Shown here one piece after another: positions 12,180 to 23,805 of a stretch of DNA of 64,000 bases. The notes under the pieces were generated by a model. That model saw only the letters and a program-made list of their open reading frames with translations. It was not told the origin of the DNA and did no database searches. The DNA is taken from positions 13,914,369 through 13,978,368 of the forward strand of contig NC_057793.1 of assembly GCF_014905175.1 (NCBI RefSeq), in the 5' to 3' direction. How positions within the stretch are numbered: position 1 is the stretch's first letter; each line of letters opens with the position of its first letter. The DNA comes from Aphidius gifuensis (taxonomy: Eukaryota > Arthropoda > Insecta > Hymenoptera > Braconidae). The translations under genes were made by a program, and so were the position numbers.

Positions 12180-13189
12180 CATATATTCCAAATATTATTA
12201 TTATAAATGTTATTATTAAGGTACAACTAGGGCAAAATGAGAGACATCTGGCGGATGTTTGCTAAAAACATTATATATTCATGAGTGCGAAAAGGACGAA
12301 AGATTAGAAAGAGAATACTGTTTCTCACTTCCACTCAAGTATTTAGACAAAGACAAAATTTTATTATCCTCTATTAATTAAAATTGAATATTAAAACCTA
12401 TACTAAATTTGGGTGATGATTTTTCGTCTTTTTTTCCTTCAGTTTTTGGTAAATATGGCATTATTTTTTCAAGTATTTCGATGGGGTATTATGAAAAGCC
12501 GAACATAATTTTCCATAAGAGCCTATGTTTAACCTCAAAAAAAAGGACCATCTTTAACAGTTAATTAATCAAAAAAACATCTTATAACAAAAAAACTGAT
12601 TAAAGAAAAAGGTGTATCGTTATTTCAATTATCTACTCTATAAAATTCGTGAAATCGTCATTATTTTTAATTTTCCCTAGTTGTACCTTAATATAATTAA
12701 TATCATTTATATTATTAATAATTATTATTATTATTATTATAATTATTATTATTATTATAATTATTATTATTTGGTGATATTTTTAATTTATAATGTTATT
12801 AAAATTATTATTCACACTATTATTCTATATAATACTATTGAAGTAATTGTTATTGATAATAATATTATTAATATATAAATTAATTCATAGTATAAATAAT
12901 AGTAACAATAATAAATTTTAATAATATCATCGATAATAATAAAATCATTGATATTAATATTATTAATATCGATATAACATTGATGATAATAATAATAATA
13001 ATAATAGTACTGTTAATAATATTCACATATAAGTATTAGTAATTATTAGTATTTATATTTCGAATATTATTGAAACTATTGTTGTTGTTATTATCATTTA
13101 CAGTATGAATATCAATAACAATAATTTTATGAATAATAGTAATATTGATAATAGTTTTAATAATATTCAAAATTTATAATATCAATGGT

Positions 13190-13232
<43 letters not shown>

Positions 13233-13330
13233 TCAATAACGATATAATATTGATAATATTATCAATATTTATATTTTGAATATTACCAATATGATTGATA
13301 TTATTATTATAAATATCATATTGATATCAT
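11930..13330. repeat. AT-trinucleotide-rich tract
   Basis: It is almost wholly AAT/ATT words, with pure runs at about 12146-12175, 12719-12770 and 13192-13232. A TTAA-bounded MITE (12220-12687) is inserted in it. The plus-strand ORF 12681-12878 is poly-Asn/Tyr/Ile from the repeat and is not a gene. Confidence 0.8.
12220..12687. mobile_element. TTAA-bounded MITE
   Basis: TTAA on both sides (12216-12219, 12688-12691) encloses inverted ends GGTACAACTAGGG..AAA. It carries the internal phrase CCATAAGAGCC.ATGTTTAAC, shared with the TTAA elements in the NAA15 intron, and the GAGTGCGAA...CTCACTTCCACT block shared with 45454-45605. Confidence 0.8.
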
Positions 13331-14008
13331 CATTTATTCTATGAACATTATCAGTATTATAAATATCATCATAAATTTTATATTTAAACTAAATTTTCAC
13401 AGTATCTTACAGGAATCATTGACGTCTTGAGTTAATGGTATACTCTATGCTAAATAATATTGTAGTTTATCGTAGTTTTTCCCGCCAGATAACACGTGTT
13501 CCTAACCTCTTATGAAAAAGTTTATTATTTTTATTTGATTCATGAATCTAAATAAAAATGCGGTGAAACACATGACAATTATAAAATGGTTTATTTTTTA
13601 CAAATTAATAAACACGTTACATTTTTATTTTGATGTCTAAAACAATAAGTTCATATTTATTTATTTTTTTTTTGTTTTGATCAATTATTACTGTAGTGTA
13701 TTAGGAAATTTTAGTCGATCCTGGTGGCCTCCCCACGCAACTACTAAATTTTACAGTGAACTACAACAAAATTTGCTTGAGTCTCTACAGCATTTTTTGC
13801 TGCGGATTTCTCTCCGTGTGTATGGCGCATAATTATGAAATTAAAATAGTTAGATATTAGAGAATTTCAAGATTTATATATCAAAATATCAGAAAATCGG
13901 TTAGAAGGCTGAATCGTTGCGAGTATTATATGAAAATGTATTACACATGCAAGAAATATTCCAATGTTTCTTTAAAGCTATAATTAAAAAAATTTTATAT
14001 CGTTCCAG
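13331..14008. other. AT-rich 5' flank of the secreted-protein gene
   Basis: No exon is recognised. A decayed word-element end lies at about 13690-13825 (closing TTTCTCTCCGTGTG). A good 3' splice site (ATATCGTTCCAG) ends directly at the start codon, so a leader exon is likely to lie upstream, unseen. Confidence 0.45.
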
Positions 14009-17000
14009 ATGGTCCAAATCAAATTCTTAGTCGCGTGCAACTTACTATTCGTTTGTTCACTGACCTCGGCTATAGAGGAAATTTTCCGACAAAAACTTAC
14101 AAAATTAACCAGAAGCAATGAACGTCGATTCCTAAATTATCCATCAAGAAATTCATCATTAGACGGCGAGGAATCTAGAACTAATAGGTTAACAGCCGAT
14201 GTTCAAAAAACGCAGAGCTTCAGTCCAAGAAGTGGCCACATCAAAATGAAACCATCAACATTAGGATCAGGACTTCAGCGGGGCAAAAGCGTACTACAAT
14301 GGGAAGACTATTTGTTTCTCTCTTCGTCAGGAAACGGTCAAGAAAAAAAAGGGAAAAAAACAGAAGATGATGATGATAAAAAAACGCTTGCTCAACAGGT
14401 AAAAGAAGGCAAATATGGTCTTTTACAAAATGAGATTTTTAGAGAAAAACCCAAAAAAATGGGTGTTTTAAGTTATTTATCTAATCCTGAGATTCCCAAA
14501 GACAGTGTACAGAATTTTGGAGGTTTAGATAGGGAAGAAATTTGGCTAGCGGAAAATCATCTCTTGGTATTAAAAGGTGGTGGTTTTTCAGAAAAATATC
14601 TTGATGACAAACGATCATCAAGGGATTTCCAAGAGTGGTCTCCAATCGATGATTACGAAGCACCAAGAAGACAAGTAAAAATTCCATCAATGCCGAAAAT
14701 TCCACCACCCTTTCCCGTTCAATTGACGGATAATGAACCTATCAAAATACTAGAAAGCAATAATATGACAAGTAATAAAAACAAGTCGGATTGGTTGAGT
14801 ACTTGGGTTGAATCGAATAATACAATATATAAAGAAATAGCTGGTGACACTCGAGATGAAAAAAAAATCAAATCAGGACAAGCTCTAGGTGGGGTGGTTG
14901 GTCCTTTTTTTTCATCACTACCACTGGGTACGCATTTTGTTCCTTCATCAAATAATGAAACTGACTATGACGAAGACGATCAATCAATTTATTATCCACC
15001 AGCATATACATTTACGTATTATCAAGATAATTCAACGGTTGTTCCACCAGGACCCCTTGTACCTGGTATAATTCTTCCGCCACCACCTAATTTTTTTTCA
15101 AAATTGGAAGAAAAGAAATTAACTGCGACTAAAGAACAAGCTTTGAAATATAATAAACGACCAATATCATCAAAATCAACAGATACTCAGCACTACTCAC
15201 CGAGAAAATTAGCTTCAAAGCCATACAAAATTACATACTCAAGCACAGTAGCAAGTATACAGGAGCAATTCGCTGTGAAATCGATAAACAACTTCAATAA
15301 TAATGAAATTAAAACAATAGTAAAATCACCAAAAAGAGTATCTCCTGTAGTAACTCCAATCACATACAACCATGAGGAATTAAAAATTTATCCAACAAAA
15401 TCAACATTAAAAAATCAAGCTCTAGAACCAAGTATATTAGAAAAGGAAAACTGTTGGACTAATACAAGACCAAGTTCAAAAACAGATCCATTTTCAACAT
15501 ATTATCCAACATCAACGCCATCAACAGCTAATGGAGCTATCGAAGCTGCACCACTTTCTATTAAAAATATTATAGAATCAGATGAACACTCTAAGGTTTT
15601 TCCAGTTATATCATCATACTATTTTTATGAAAAGAACAATGATAACGAAGCATCAAAAAAAACCACACAATCACCTCATTATAAAATCAAAGACTTTTCG
15701 CAAGAAACTCCGTCGAAGAAACCTTACGAAAATTTTCAATTAACATCATCACATCAAACATCAAAATACAAAGCTTCGTTAGATTCAGAATTATTCTTAA
15801 AAACGCATGAACAAGCTGTGATATCGGAAACTCAACCATTATACTATCAACCTATTGCAAACAGACAAGAACAATTGAATCTTCGAAATTTATTAGCAAC
15901 CCCTATAACAAAAGAAAAACAAATATCTGATAAAAGAGCCAAGTCAAATCCAGTATATCAATATAGTTTCGAAGCAGCTGATTATTCAGAACATGAACGA
16001 AAAATAGAAAGTCATCCGCAAAACGATGTTGTATTTAACGAGTGGCGAGAAGTTCAAGATAAAGTTAATCGACAAAATAGTGATGAAGCAGCTGATTATT
16101 CAGAACATGAACGAAAAATAGAAAGTCATCCGCAAAACGATGTTGTATTTAACGAGTGGCGAGAAGTTCAAGATAAAGTTAATCGACAAAATAGTGATGA
16201 CACCGAAATAGCACTCAATCAGAGAATTAAGCCTGACCAGAATCATTATCGAAGTAGATTGCCAATTGTTATTTCTTCCACAACACCGAAGCCATTAGGC
16301 GATACAACAACGTCAGATCCAAAACCTGCTTACTATACGAAGCAAGATGAAACTTATTTGGATGATGTTACTAAAGAGTACTTTACAAATTTTGGAAAAA
16401 AAATTAAACAGGAAAGACTATCATCAACAACACCGATATATGGAAAAACAAGTAGTGTTACTGTACGTCCAGGAAACTCTAGATTTTTAACATTCAATTC
16501 ATTTACTAATGATAATTATGATAATAGACAAACCTATAAAAGTCCAAGGGTTAATGTTCATTATGGAGACCAACCACGAAGTCATTATTTGCTAAAAGAT
16601 AACACAAGAATTAGTAATAAGTTTCCGTTTTCACCAATTAATTCAGATGCCGAATATCAGCCTGGTTATGATTTGGAAAAAAGTGAACTAGTGTTACAGA
16701 AATATCATGATCAACGAAAGTTACATAAAAATTCTAATGTATTGAATAAAAACTCATCAAATCGAAAAACTCATCAACCAAATGACAGTTATAATAGTCA
16801 ACAGGTGACTCCAACTAGCGTTTTATCTGAAATCACGCCCTTCGATGAGTCACGAGACTTCTTATCAAAGCCAATCATTTTTTCTAGTGATATTGTAAAT
16901 AAATATCGTCATTCACAATCACAAATTGACTCGCAATCTAATTACTTTGATTTAACCAATGCGAAATCAGCAAATCAAGACAACCGAAGTTTATATTTTG

Positions 17001-17083
17001 CTTACCAATTACCAGGTGATGGTGGGCATTTTTATTTTCTTACACCTCATGCAATAACACAAAAGTTTTCTCATAAAAAATAA
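14009..17083 (+). CDS. Secreted low-complexity protein, 1024 aa
   Basis: I do not recognise this protein. The frame is open for 1024 codons and starts with a classic signal peptide (hydrophobic residues 5-18, likely cut after TSA at about residue 21), which supports this start. The ATG follows a splice acceptor (TTCCAG), so a 5' leader exon is expected. The mature chain is polar, rich in Ser, Lys, Asn, Gln, Tyr and Pro, almost free of Cys, and looks disordered. Features include a poly-Asp/Lys stretch near residue 115, proline clusters (PPPFPVQL, ILPPPPNFF), and many YSP/TYYP-like motifs. A 38-residue block starting EAADYSEHERK is present twice in tandem. The C-terminus is less simple (YFAYQLPGDGGHFYFLTPHA) and may be the conserved part. 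An extracellular-matrix or cuticle-associated role is possible but unproven. The only other sizeable frames here are shadows. Confidence 0.85.
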   Translation: MVQIKFLVACNLLFVCSLTSAIEEIFRQKLTKLTRSNERRFLNYPSRNSSLDGEESRTNRLTADVQKTQSFSPRSGHIKMKPSTLGSGLQRGKSVLQWEDYLFLSSSGNGQEKKGKKTEDDDDKKTLAQQVKEGKYGLLQNEIFREKPKKMGVLSYLSNPEIPKDSVQNFGGLDREEIWLAENHLLVLKGGGFSEKYLDDKRSSRDFQEWSPIDDYEAPRRQVKIPSMPKIPPPFPVQLTDNEPIKILESNNMTSNKNKSDWLSTWVESNNTIYKEIAGDTRDEKKIKSGQALGGVVGPFFSSLPLGTHFVPSSNNETDYDEDDQSIYYPPAYTFTYYQDNSTVVPPGPLVPGIILPPPPNFFSKLEEKKLTATKEQALKYNKRPISSKSTDTQHYSPRKLASKPYKITYSSTVASIQEQFAVKSINNFNNNEIKTIVKSPKRVSPVVTPITYNHEELKIYPTKSTLKNQALEPSILEKENCWTNTRPSSKTDPFSTYYPTSTPSTANGAIEAAPLSIKNIIESDEHSKVFPVISSYYFYEKNNDNEASKKTTQSPHYKIKDFSQETPSKKPYENFQLTSSHQTSKYKASLDSELFLKTHEQAVISETQPLYYQPIANRQEQLNLRNLLATPITKEKQISDKRAKSNPVYQYSFEAADYSEHERKIESHPQNDVVFNEWREVQDKVNRQNSDEAADYSEHERKIESHPQNDVVFNEWREVQDKVNRQNSDDTEIALNQRIKPDQNHYRSRLPIVISSTTPKPLGDTTTSDPKPAYYTKQDETYLDDVTKEYFTNFGKKIKQERLSSTTPIYGKTSSVTVRPGNSRFLTFNSFTNDNYDNRQTYKSPRVNVHYGDQPRSHYLLKDNTRISNKFPFSPINSDAEYQPGYDLEKSELVLQKYHDQRKLHKNSNVLNKNSSNRKTHQPNDSYNSQQVTPTSVLSEITPFDESRDFLSKPIIFSSDIVNKYRHSQSQIDSQSNYFDLTNAKSANQDNRSLYFAYQLPGDGGHFYFLTPHAITQKFSHKK
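15971..16198 (+). repeat. Exact 114-bp in-frame tandem duplication
   Basis: Units 15971-16084 and 16085-16198 look identical base for base and encode the same 38 residues. Perfect identity at the nucleotide level implies a very recent duplication, or an assembly artefact. Confidence 0.9.
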
Positions 17084-17123
17084 AACCTGAAATAATAATG
17101 GTAACAATGAAAACTCAAAATGT

Positions 17124-17129
17124 AATAAA
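17124..17129 (+). terminator. Candidate polyadenylation signal AATAAA
   Basis: This is a canonical hexamer about 40 bp after the stop codon of the secreted-protein gene. No direct evidence of use. Confidence 0.45.
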
Positions 17130-17297
17130 AATTATACACGCGTATGTACATACTGCAACTATACTGTAACATCACATGTATACTTACACTTAAGATATTT
17201 ATAAAACCTGTAAATACAGTTTACCTTATTTCATGATTGCAACGAATTTTATTATGATTCATTATTATTGCTACTATTATTATTACACTGTTAAAAC

Positions 17298-18701
17298 CAT
17301 GGAGGTGAATAAAGAGTGTAAGCTTTGCTTTTTTACTGAAGCCGTCATTTCGGAGTAAATGAGGGCGCTGGGATCGGACTCGAACGACAGTATCACGTGT
17401 AATCTTTTATTTACTGTTTGTTTACTTTTTGTGTTGTTTGTAGTGCAAATACCGTTGACAAATATTATAGAATAAATGAATTGAATTTAATTAATTGATA
17501 GATTAATTGTTTTTTTTTAGAACTTGTGTGTTGAGTCTCTTTTTTGTTTGTCTAATTTGTGTGTCTGAAAATAAATTTTTCAAAATTAAACACAAGGTTA
17601 GAACTAGAAACAGCTGTCAATTTGTTTTTAATCGCTTAACAGATTTTTAATAAATTAATTTAAGCAGAAATAGTTAAGGAAAGGATGTGACCAAATCAAT
17701 TGATTTATAATCTAAATTAACTCCAGAGCCGTTTGACACAATGATTTTAAAATGGCTGTGGAGTTAATTTAGATTATAGGGTTCTGACCTATTCACCATG
17801 GCATCTGGTGGCCGAATAGTAAAGTATTTCCAGATGGTCGGAATCATAATAATAATATAATACATACAGGACATACCAACACATACAAATAGTGGAGTGG
17901 TGTGAGTCGCAGCCAAGTGTCAAAATACGTATACAGATTTAATATTATAATAATGATTATAAATAACAATAAATAGATTGATAATTAAAAAATGAATGTC
18001 GAGGCTGGTATTTTTTCAGAGCGTATAAAAGAAACTAAATATATATGTTCAGTAGAGAATTCTATCAATCTTACTGGAAAAAATTTTAATTTAATATTTC
18101 ATATAGGTATTTTTAAAGCCCAATAAATACCTAATCAAAAACAAAAACTTGGAACCAGTAGATCGTCTGTTATTGTAGAAAAATTTATCAAAAATGATCG
18201 ATAATAATATGATAAAAATATAACACTCAAATAATACTGTATTTATTATTCAAATAGAGCGCCAAAAACCATTTGGAATGCGCCATGTTGGCACACGGAC
18301 ACGGTGAGTGTGTGTAGGACGTAGGTGCTACTAAACCCCGCCCATAGGTCAGATCCCTATAAATAAATGTATAAGATGAAGAATAATGTAATAATGTACC
18401 TTTTAATTTATTGAAAAATATAAAAAAATAAGATGTTATTGGATATTTTAATTAATGAATTCACATTTAATAATTAAACTCAATTAAACTACACTTGAAT
18501 GGTCCAAAAAGGTAAACATAATCATACAGGCTAGAGTGAATAAGAATATTTTGTTCTATCTCTCTTTTCGGTCAAGGGCTGATGTCAGCGCTGCAGTTGG
18601 TAGTTTTTCGAACTGACTTACTCCGAAATTTAGGCTTCAGCGACAGCCTATGCTTTGACACAGTAAAAAAGCAAAGCTTACACTCCTTATTCACCTCCAT
18701 G
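17298..18701. mobile_element. P-superfamily-like non-autonomous element
   Basis: Inverted ends start CATGGAGGTGAATAA, and the element is flanked on both sides by GTTAAAAC (17290-17297, 18702-18709). An 8-bp duplication with these ends is shared with the THAP-coding element at 52150-53531, which ties both to the P superfamily. Sub-terminal TGTAAGCTTTGCTTTTTTAC is mirrored at the right end. No THAP or transposase remnant is seen; a family A MITE occupies 17776-18360. The plus-strand ORF 18582-18794 is the right terminal region, not a gene. Confidence 0.8.
17776..18360. repeat. Family A MITE nested in P-like element
   Basis: It has the same ATAGGG(A/T)TCTGACCTAT ends and the same CACCATGGCATCTGGTGG and GGAATGCGCCATGTTG blocks as 218-435, but is longer (585 bp). 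Flanking TA on each side is compatible with a TA target. Confidence 0.7.
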
Positions 18702-18854
18702 GTTAAAACTCACCACCATAATGTACGATCATTGTACTTGACCAAACGGAAAAAACTTTTCTTTAAAAGTTGTAAATGCAGAATAAATTTCTAAACCTGC
18801 GCACAACATTTTTTCCAAAGTCATTTTAACTGTCAGTATATGTATACGTATTTC

Positions 18855-19010
18855 GAGCCGGGCGGGGTCAAGTATGAAATTTTGTCAACAGTTGAGACTT
18901 GATTATATGCGTCACAGATTTCCTTTTTCCGGTATCATGTCTTTTATTTTAAAAATAAAACAGCTGCATAGCTAGTTTTATCACAATTGAATACTTGGTT
19001 TCCTAAGACT
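18855..19010. repeat. Decayed copy of the 935-1232 foldback
   Basis: It shares GGGGTCAAGTATGAAATTTTG, TGTCAACAGTTGAGACTT and the later GAATACTTG with the loop and right arm of 935-1232. Confidence 0.5.
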
Positions 19011-19104
19011 TTTTAAGTAATTTTTTAGCTAAGAGCTCAAAAATTACACAAAAAAAATAAGCGTGAATCTAGTAAAAAGTACCACATTTGTTCATAAAAA
19101 TGTC

Positions 19105-19710
19105 TGTACATGGAGAGAAATATCTGCCCAAATTTGTTGTGCTAGCACTGTAAAAAGGTGGCGAAACATCACTAATAAAATCTGGTTTATGGATACATAA
19201 ATGTTGTTAAACACAGTAAAATTCACTGTGCTGGTATAATAAAATTAGAAGTTTATAAAATAGGTCGTTTAGTAAGTCGCTGGTTCGAATTCCTGATTAA
19301 TTAATAAATTTGAGAAAAAATATAGGCAGCCGAGAACTTAAAAAAACAAAACGAAAATGAAATAATACAATATATATATATATATTTTTTTTTCATTATT
19401 GCTGAAACAGAGAACCTTACTTTTTACTAGTAAACGTAGTAAAATTTACAATGTAATAGTTGTCATAGACAGACGGGAGTTGTCTTTACTAAAGAACATA
19501 CTACTGTTTACTCAAACCATGGTTTACTAAACTTAATGGTTACTGATGAAGTATAAAATGTTTTCTAAAAGTATCAAACATGGTAAAACTTACGGTCTAC
19601 ATTATGAATTATATTTTTGTTTCCAAAGCTTCCACCAGTACTATGGAACAGAGTAAGAACTGACTTTTTTTTTAAGTAAAACAATATATTTTTCTTGCCA
19701 TGTAGCTACG
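19105..19710. repeat. Word-iterating element, word GTTTACTA
   Basis: The ends are ACATGGAGAGAAAT and, inverted, ATTTTTCTTGCCATGT. The right arm repeats TTTACTA/TAGTAAA words. A B-box-like GGTTCGAATTC (19282-19292) lies between the arms, but an A box is not convincing. Confidence 0.5.
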
Positions 19711-20653
19711 GTCGAAATCATACTAAAACAAGAGCTTTTAGTTGGTTATTAACTGCATGAAAGCAGCACGTATGTATTATCATTATGTATGCAAGATTTA
19801 CGATGACTCTTAAGGCATGTCTAACGCCGGTTTTAGAGTATTGTCGAGAGGAGAATGTCCTATCCATTTTACATTATAAGAAATGCAATACCATCCCCAA
19901 AAAAATAAATTTTTTGATGTGTAAACATCTTTAGGCGCGGGTGACAGTTGGAGTGAAATGAAAAAACCAAAAAAAGGGCGTTATATCCTTTGACGGATGT
20001 TAGTCTGACTTCATTACTATAATAAGCGCAATGGTAAATTATTTATAGTATAATAGGTTAGCCAGCGGTCGGTAACTGTTACCATGAGGCAATTTTAAAT
20101 GTAAATGAATTAGACGATGTCATTTATATGTAAATGACATCTTATAATAAGTGAAAAAAATATTTTTAACGAAAACACAAAATAAATTCATTTTATATTT
20201 TGAAAAAATCTCAAATAAATTTAAAATATATACGTATTTGGACAGACATAATCATAATTTTTTTTAAATTTACTTTTAACATTTTGTTTTTTTTTTTAAT
20301 TCAACTATAAAACACATACTTTTTATCTTTAAAAATCTGAAAATGAAATTGTTTACAAATTCTAACAGGTATAGCTGAAATTTATTTTCAATTTACTTTT
20401 CTTTTGTAAATTTTTGTTAATAGTCAATGAAAATTTTTTTTTTTTTTTGAAAAACATTAGTCGGTTAAACGTTTGAGCTGCATATATTACTTTTATATTA
20501 CTGCATATATTATGTTTAAATAATATTTATCGTTTCTAAATAATTTGTAGTTATTCAAATCATATCAAGTCGTGAATTTTTTTTCATGAGACATGCATTT
20601 TGACATTCGTCTAAAAAAATATCTTCTAAGCTGCACATATGTATATAACTATA
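19711..20653. other. No gene seen; AT-rich sequence
   Basis: Only poly-A/T runs and short unexplained sequence are seen; no open frame has coding character. Confidence 0.4.
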
Positions 20654-20848
20654 AAGGCCGGTTTTTTCGTCCAACATTACAGTTAACTGAGCATAAACTA
20701 ACTTTAACTAACTAAGGATTAACTACTTATCGATTGATATGTTTAATACTAAAGCATATAAAAAACGCAGACGGTAACGAAATCCTTAGTTAGTTCACTA
20801 GAGTTTAAACCTTAGTTAACTGTAATGTTGGACGAAAAAACCGGCCTT
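20654..20848. repeat. Palindromic MITE, AAGGCCGGTTTTTTCGTCC ends
   Basis: Arms of about 80 bp pair almost perfectly, including the sub-terminal CAACATTACAGTTAACT. Diverged relatives flank 42245-42740 and begin at 43040. Confidence 0.8.
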
Positions 20849-21279
20849 AAGTATTTGTCAATATATTTCAATTAATTATTACATATTTTATTTTTGAAAT
20901 TTCAACTATGAAGTTTAGAAATGAGAGATATAGATATAATCTTAAAAAAGATTTTTGAAAAAATGTATTAAAATAGAAAATAAATTTAATTTGAATTATA
21001 TTTTTCAAAAATATAAAGTAAATTTTAGATAGGTATATCTGATTGCTATTTTGAAAAAATATAGAGTAAATTAAAAATTTACGTCATTTAGATTTGTAAA
21101 AAGATATAACTAAAATTTATTTTCGATTTACTTTTTTTTTTGTAAATTCTTGTAAGTAGTATAGTATAGTCAATAAGAAATTTTTTTTTAAACTAAACAT
21201 TAGTCAGTTAAATGTTTTAGCTGCACAAATATAACAAATAATTTTTATTATTACAAATAACCAAATATTCGCTATTATA

Positions 21280-22249
21280 CAGGATGAAGCGTAAATGGCG
21301 AACACTGAGTATACTACGAGATTGTACGTGAAATTTTAAATAGTAAATGTTTTTACAGTTTGGGTCTACGACGCTTTGTGACTGAGTTATTAACGTTTTA
21401 AGTTGACCAATGAGAATCGAGCGTCGATAATTATTATCATTATGGCGTCTGAACCCACGTGTGTGTTTACGCGCCATGGATTAAATTGTTTTTGTTTTTT
21501 TAATTAATTCAAAATTCGAACGCCAGATAGAGCTAAATCATAAATTCGCTGGATGAATGCGCAGCTGCATACTCACACACACAGCACTCACACTAATTAT
21601 GACAAAATAATCACTTATAATTTAAAATCACATTTATATTTTTGATCACATTATGTGATTTATTTTTTGATCACATTTTAATTTAAAATACTTTTATATT
21701 TTTTTGATCACATTATGTGATTATTCTATCAATGTGATCAATAAATAAATCACATAATGTGATCAAAAAATATGATCTTTTCTAATTTAAAATCACATTT
21801 ATATTTTTTGATCACATTATGTGATTTATTTATTGATCACATTGATAGAATAATCACATAATGTGATCAAAAAAATATAAAAGTATTTTAAATTAAAATG
21901 TGATCAAAAAATAAATCACATAATGTGATCAAAAATATAAATGTGATTTTAAATTATAAGTGATTATTTTGTCATAATTAATGTGAGTGCTGTGATGATG
22001 CAGCGCATTCATTTATGATTTAGCTCTATCTGGCGTTCGAATTCTAATAAAAACAAAAACAATTGCGCGCTCGTGGGTGAACGCCATAATGATAATAATT
22101 ATCGACGCTCGATTCTCATTGGTCAACTTAAAACGTTAATAACTCAGTCACAAAGCGTCGTAGACCCAAACTGTAAAAACATTTACTATTTAAAATTTCA
22201 CGTACAATCTCGTAGTATACTCAGTGTTCGCCATTTACGCTTCATCCTG
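21280..22249. mobile_element. 970-bp near-perfect palindrome, TA-flanked
   Basis: The two halves are inverted copies from CAGGATGAAGCGTAAATGG to the centre, and TA flanks each end, as with Tc1/mariner-type targets. The core is tiled with ATCACATTATGTGAT palindromes. The two ORFs in this region (21217-21477 minus, 22073-22261 plus) translate the same arm from each side and are not genes. Confidence 0.85.
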
Positions 22250-22418
22250 TATTTAAATTAAAAAATGATATATTTATTTTTTGCAATTTTAACTATAAAA
22301 TTTGAAGATTAGAGATTTAAATATAATCAACTTGAGGAAGATTTTTTGAAAAAATGTATTTAGATACAAAATAAATTCGATTCATATCTTTCTAGTTAAA
22401 TTTATAATTCACTTTACA

Positions 22419-22860
22419 CTGTAAAAAAAAATAATTAGTTTTACTATGTTACTATAGTACTGAGGGACGTTTTCGGAAATATGGTTCAACATATTATTTT
22501 TTATAATTTTTTTTACGATGTGCATTTTAAATTTTACGATAGTAACATAGTAAAAACTACTCTGCTGAGGTAAAACCGGTTTTTATTATGGTTTTAGTAG
22601 ACTTTACTTGTTCAATAGATAGTCTTCACTATACCAATGATACGAACAACCATAAACTTGTTACTTTTTACTATGTTGTGTGTTTAAATTCACCATGACC
22701 GTGAGGGTACATTTGGAAAATGAACCGTACTATGGAAACCTTTAAAATGTGCTATGCAACTCGTAGTTGTTACTATATACAAAATGGTAAAAGTTATTAG
22801 GTCTGTAGTTAGTTTCACTATGCTAGCATGAAAGAAGAAGGGAATAAAAGAGAATAGCTA
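22419..22860. repeat. TTTTACTATG word array
   Basis: Dense TTTACTATG, ACTATAGTA and CATAGTAAA words fit the word-iterating class. No tRNA-like centre was found. Confidence 0.45.
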
Positions 22861-23169
22861 AGGAAAAAATGAAGTTAAAGAATTGATATTGCTTACCATT
22901 TAATTTCTTTGGCTGCATTAATTTCTTAGCTTGATCTTTCCCTAAGCTACTGCTATTCTTTGGTATTTTACAAATTAAATTAATGCAATTTATTTGAATA
23001 ATTTAAAATACCAAGTCGCCAAAGAAATTAAATGGCAAGTGTTATCAATTCCGATTATTATTATTATTTTAAATTACAGCAATTATAAAAAAAAATTGAA
23101 AAAAAGAAAAAAGCAAAACATAGACAGCTTTATAAAAAAATTCTGAGATATCGTTAATATTGTCTCCAA

Positions 23170-23800
23170 TAATCTACACTGAGAAAAAAATTGTCTGCAT
23201 TTAAGAGAAAAGTTGCTTAAATATAGCAAAATTTTGCTTGAAAGTTTTAGGCTTTGATTTAAAAAAAAAATGTATTAAATTGAGCATAATATTTTTTAAT
23301 TAAAGCAATTTAATTGCTTTAATTTAAGACAGTTTTTTTTTTATTTAAGAGAAAAGAGAATTAATTTAAGAGAAACTTTGCTAAAAAGGAAGCAAAAATA
23401 TCCTTTAAATCAAGCGAATAAGCGAAATAATTAGAAATAAATATTCAACTGATTATGATCAAGAAAGAAAAAATTTTTACAATATATGTATAAAATATTT
23501 TAAGAAGACATCTAAAATAAAATAACTAAGTGCCTATAGTGAGATAGGTATTTTTTTCGTTTTTCTTTCAGCTAGTTAAATAAAGTGACAGAAAGACGTA
23601 TTAATAAAAATTTAAACGCGGCCATGCTGTTTATCGATTACGTGTCGTGATTTTTTGCTTTCATAAATTACATCAGCTAAAAAAAACTTAAATTAGAATT
23701 TGCGACGTGATTTTAACGAAAAAATAAAATATAACAATTTGTGAAATTGTCCGTTGTCATTTTGTTTTAGAATGAAAATTAAAATCAAATCCAAAAAATA
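23170..23800. other. No gene seen; AT-rich, TTTAAG-rich stretch
   Basis: It opens with CACTGAGAAAAAAATTG and contains many ATTTAAG/CTTAAAT words between 23195 and 23420, then unremarkable AT-rich sequence. Confidence 0.4.
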
Positions 23801-23805
23801 TTTAT

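Noticed and set aside
12681..12878. Poly-Tyr/Ile/Asn ORF
   Set aside because: Pure translation of an ATT repeat.
18582..18794. Plus-strand ORF near the secreted-protein gene
   Set aside because: It is the right terminal region of a P-like element.
21217..22261. Two nearly identical ORFs on opposite strands
   Set aside because: They are the two arms of one palindrome.
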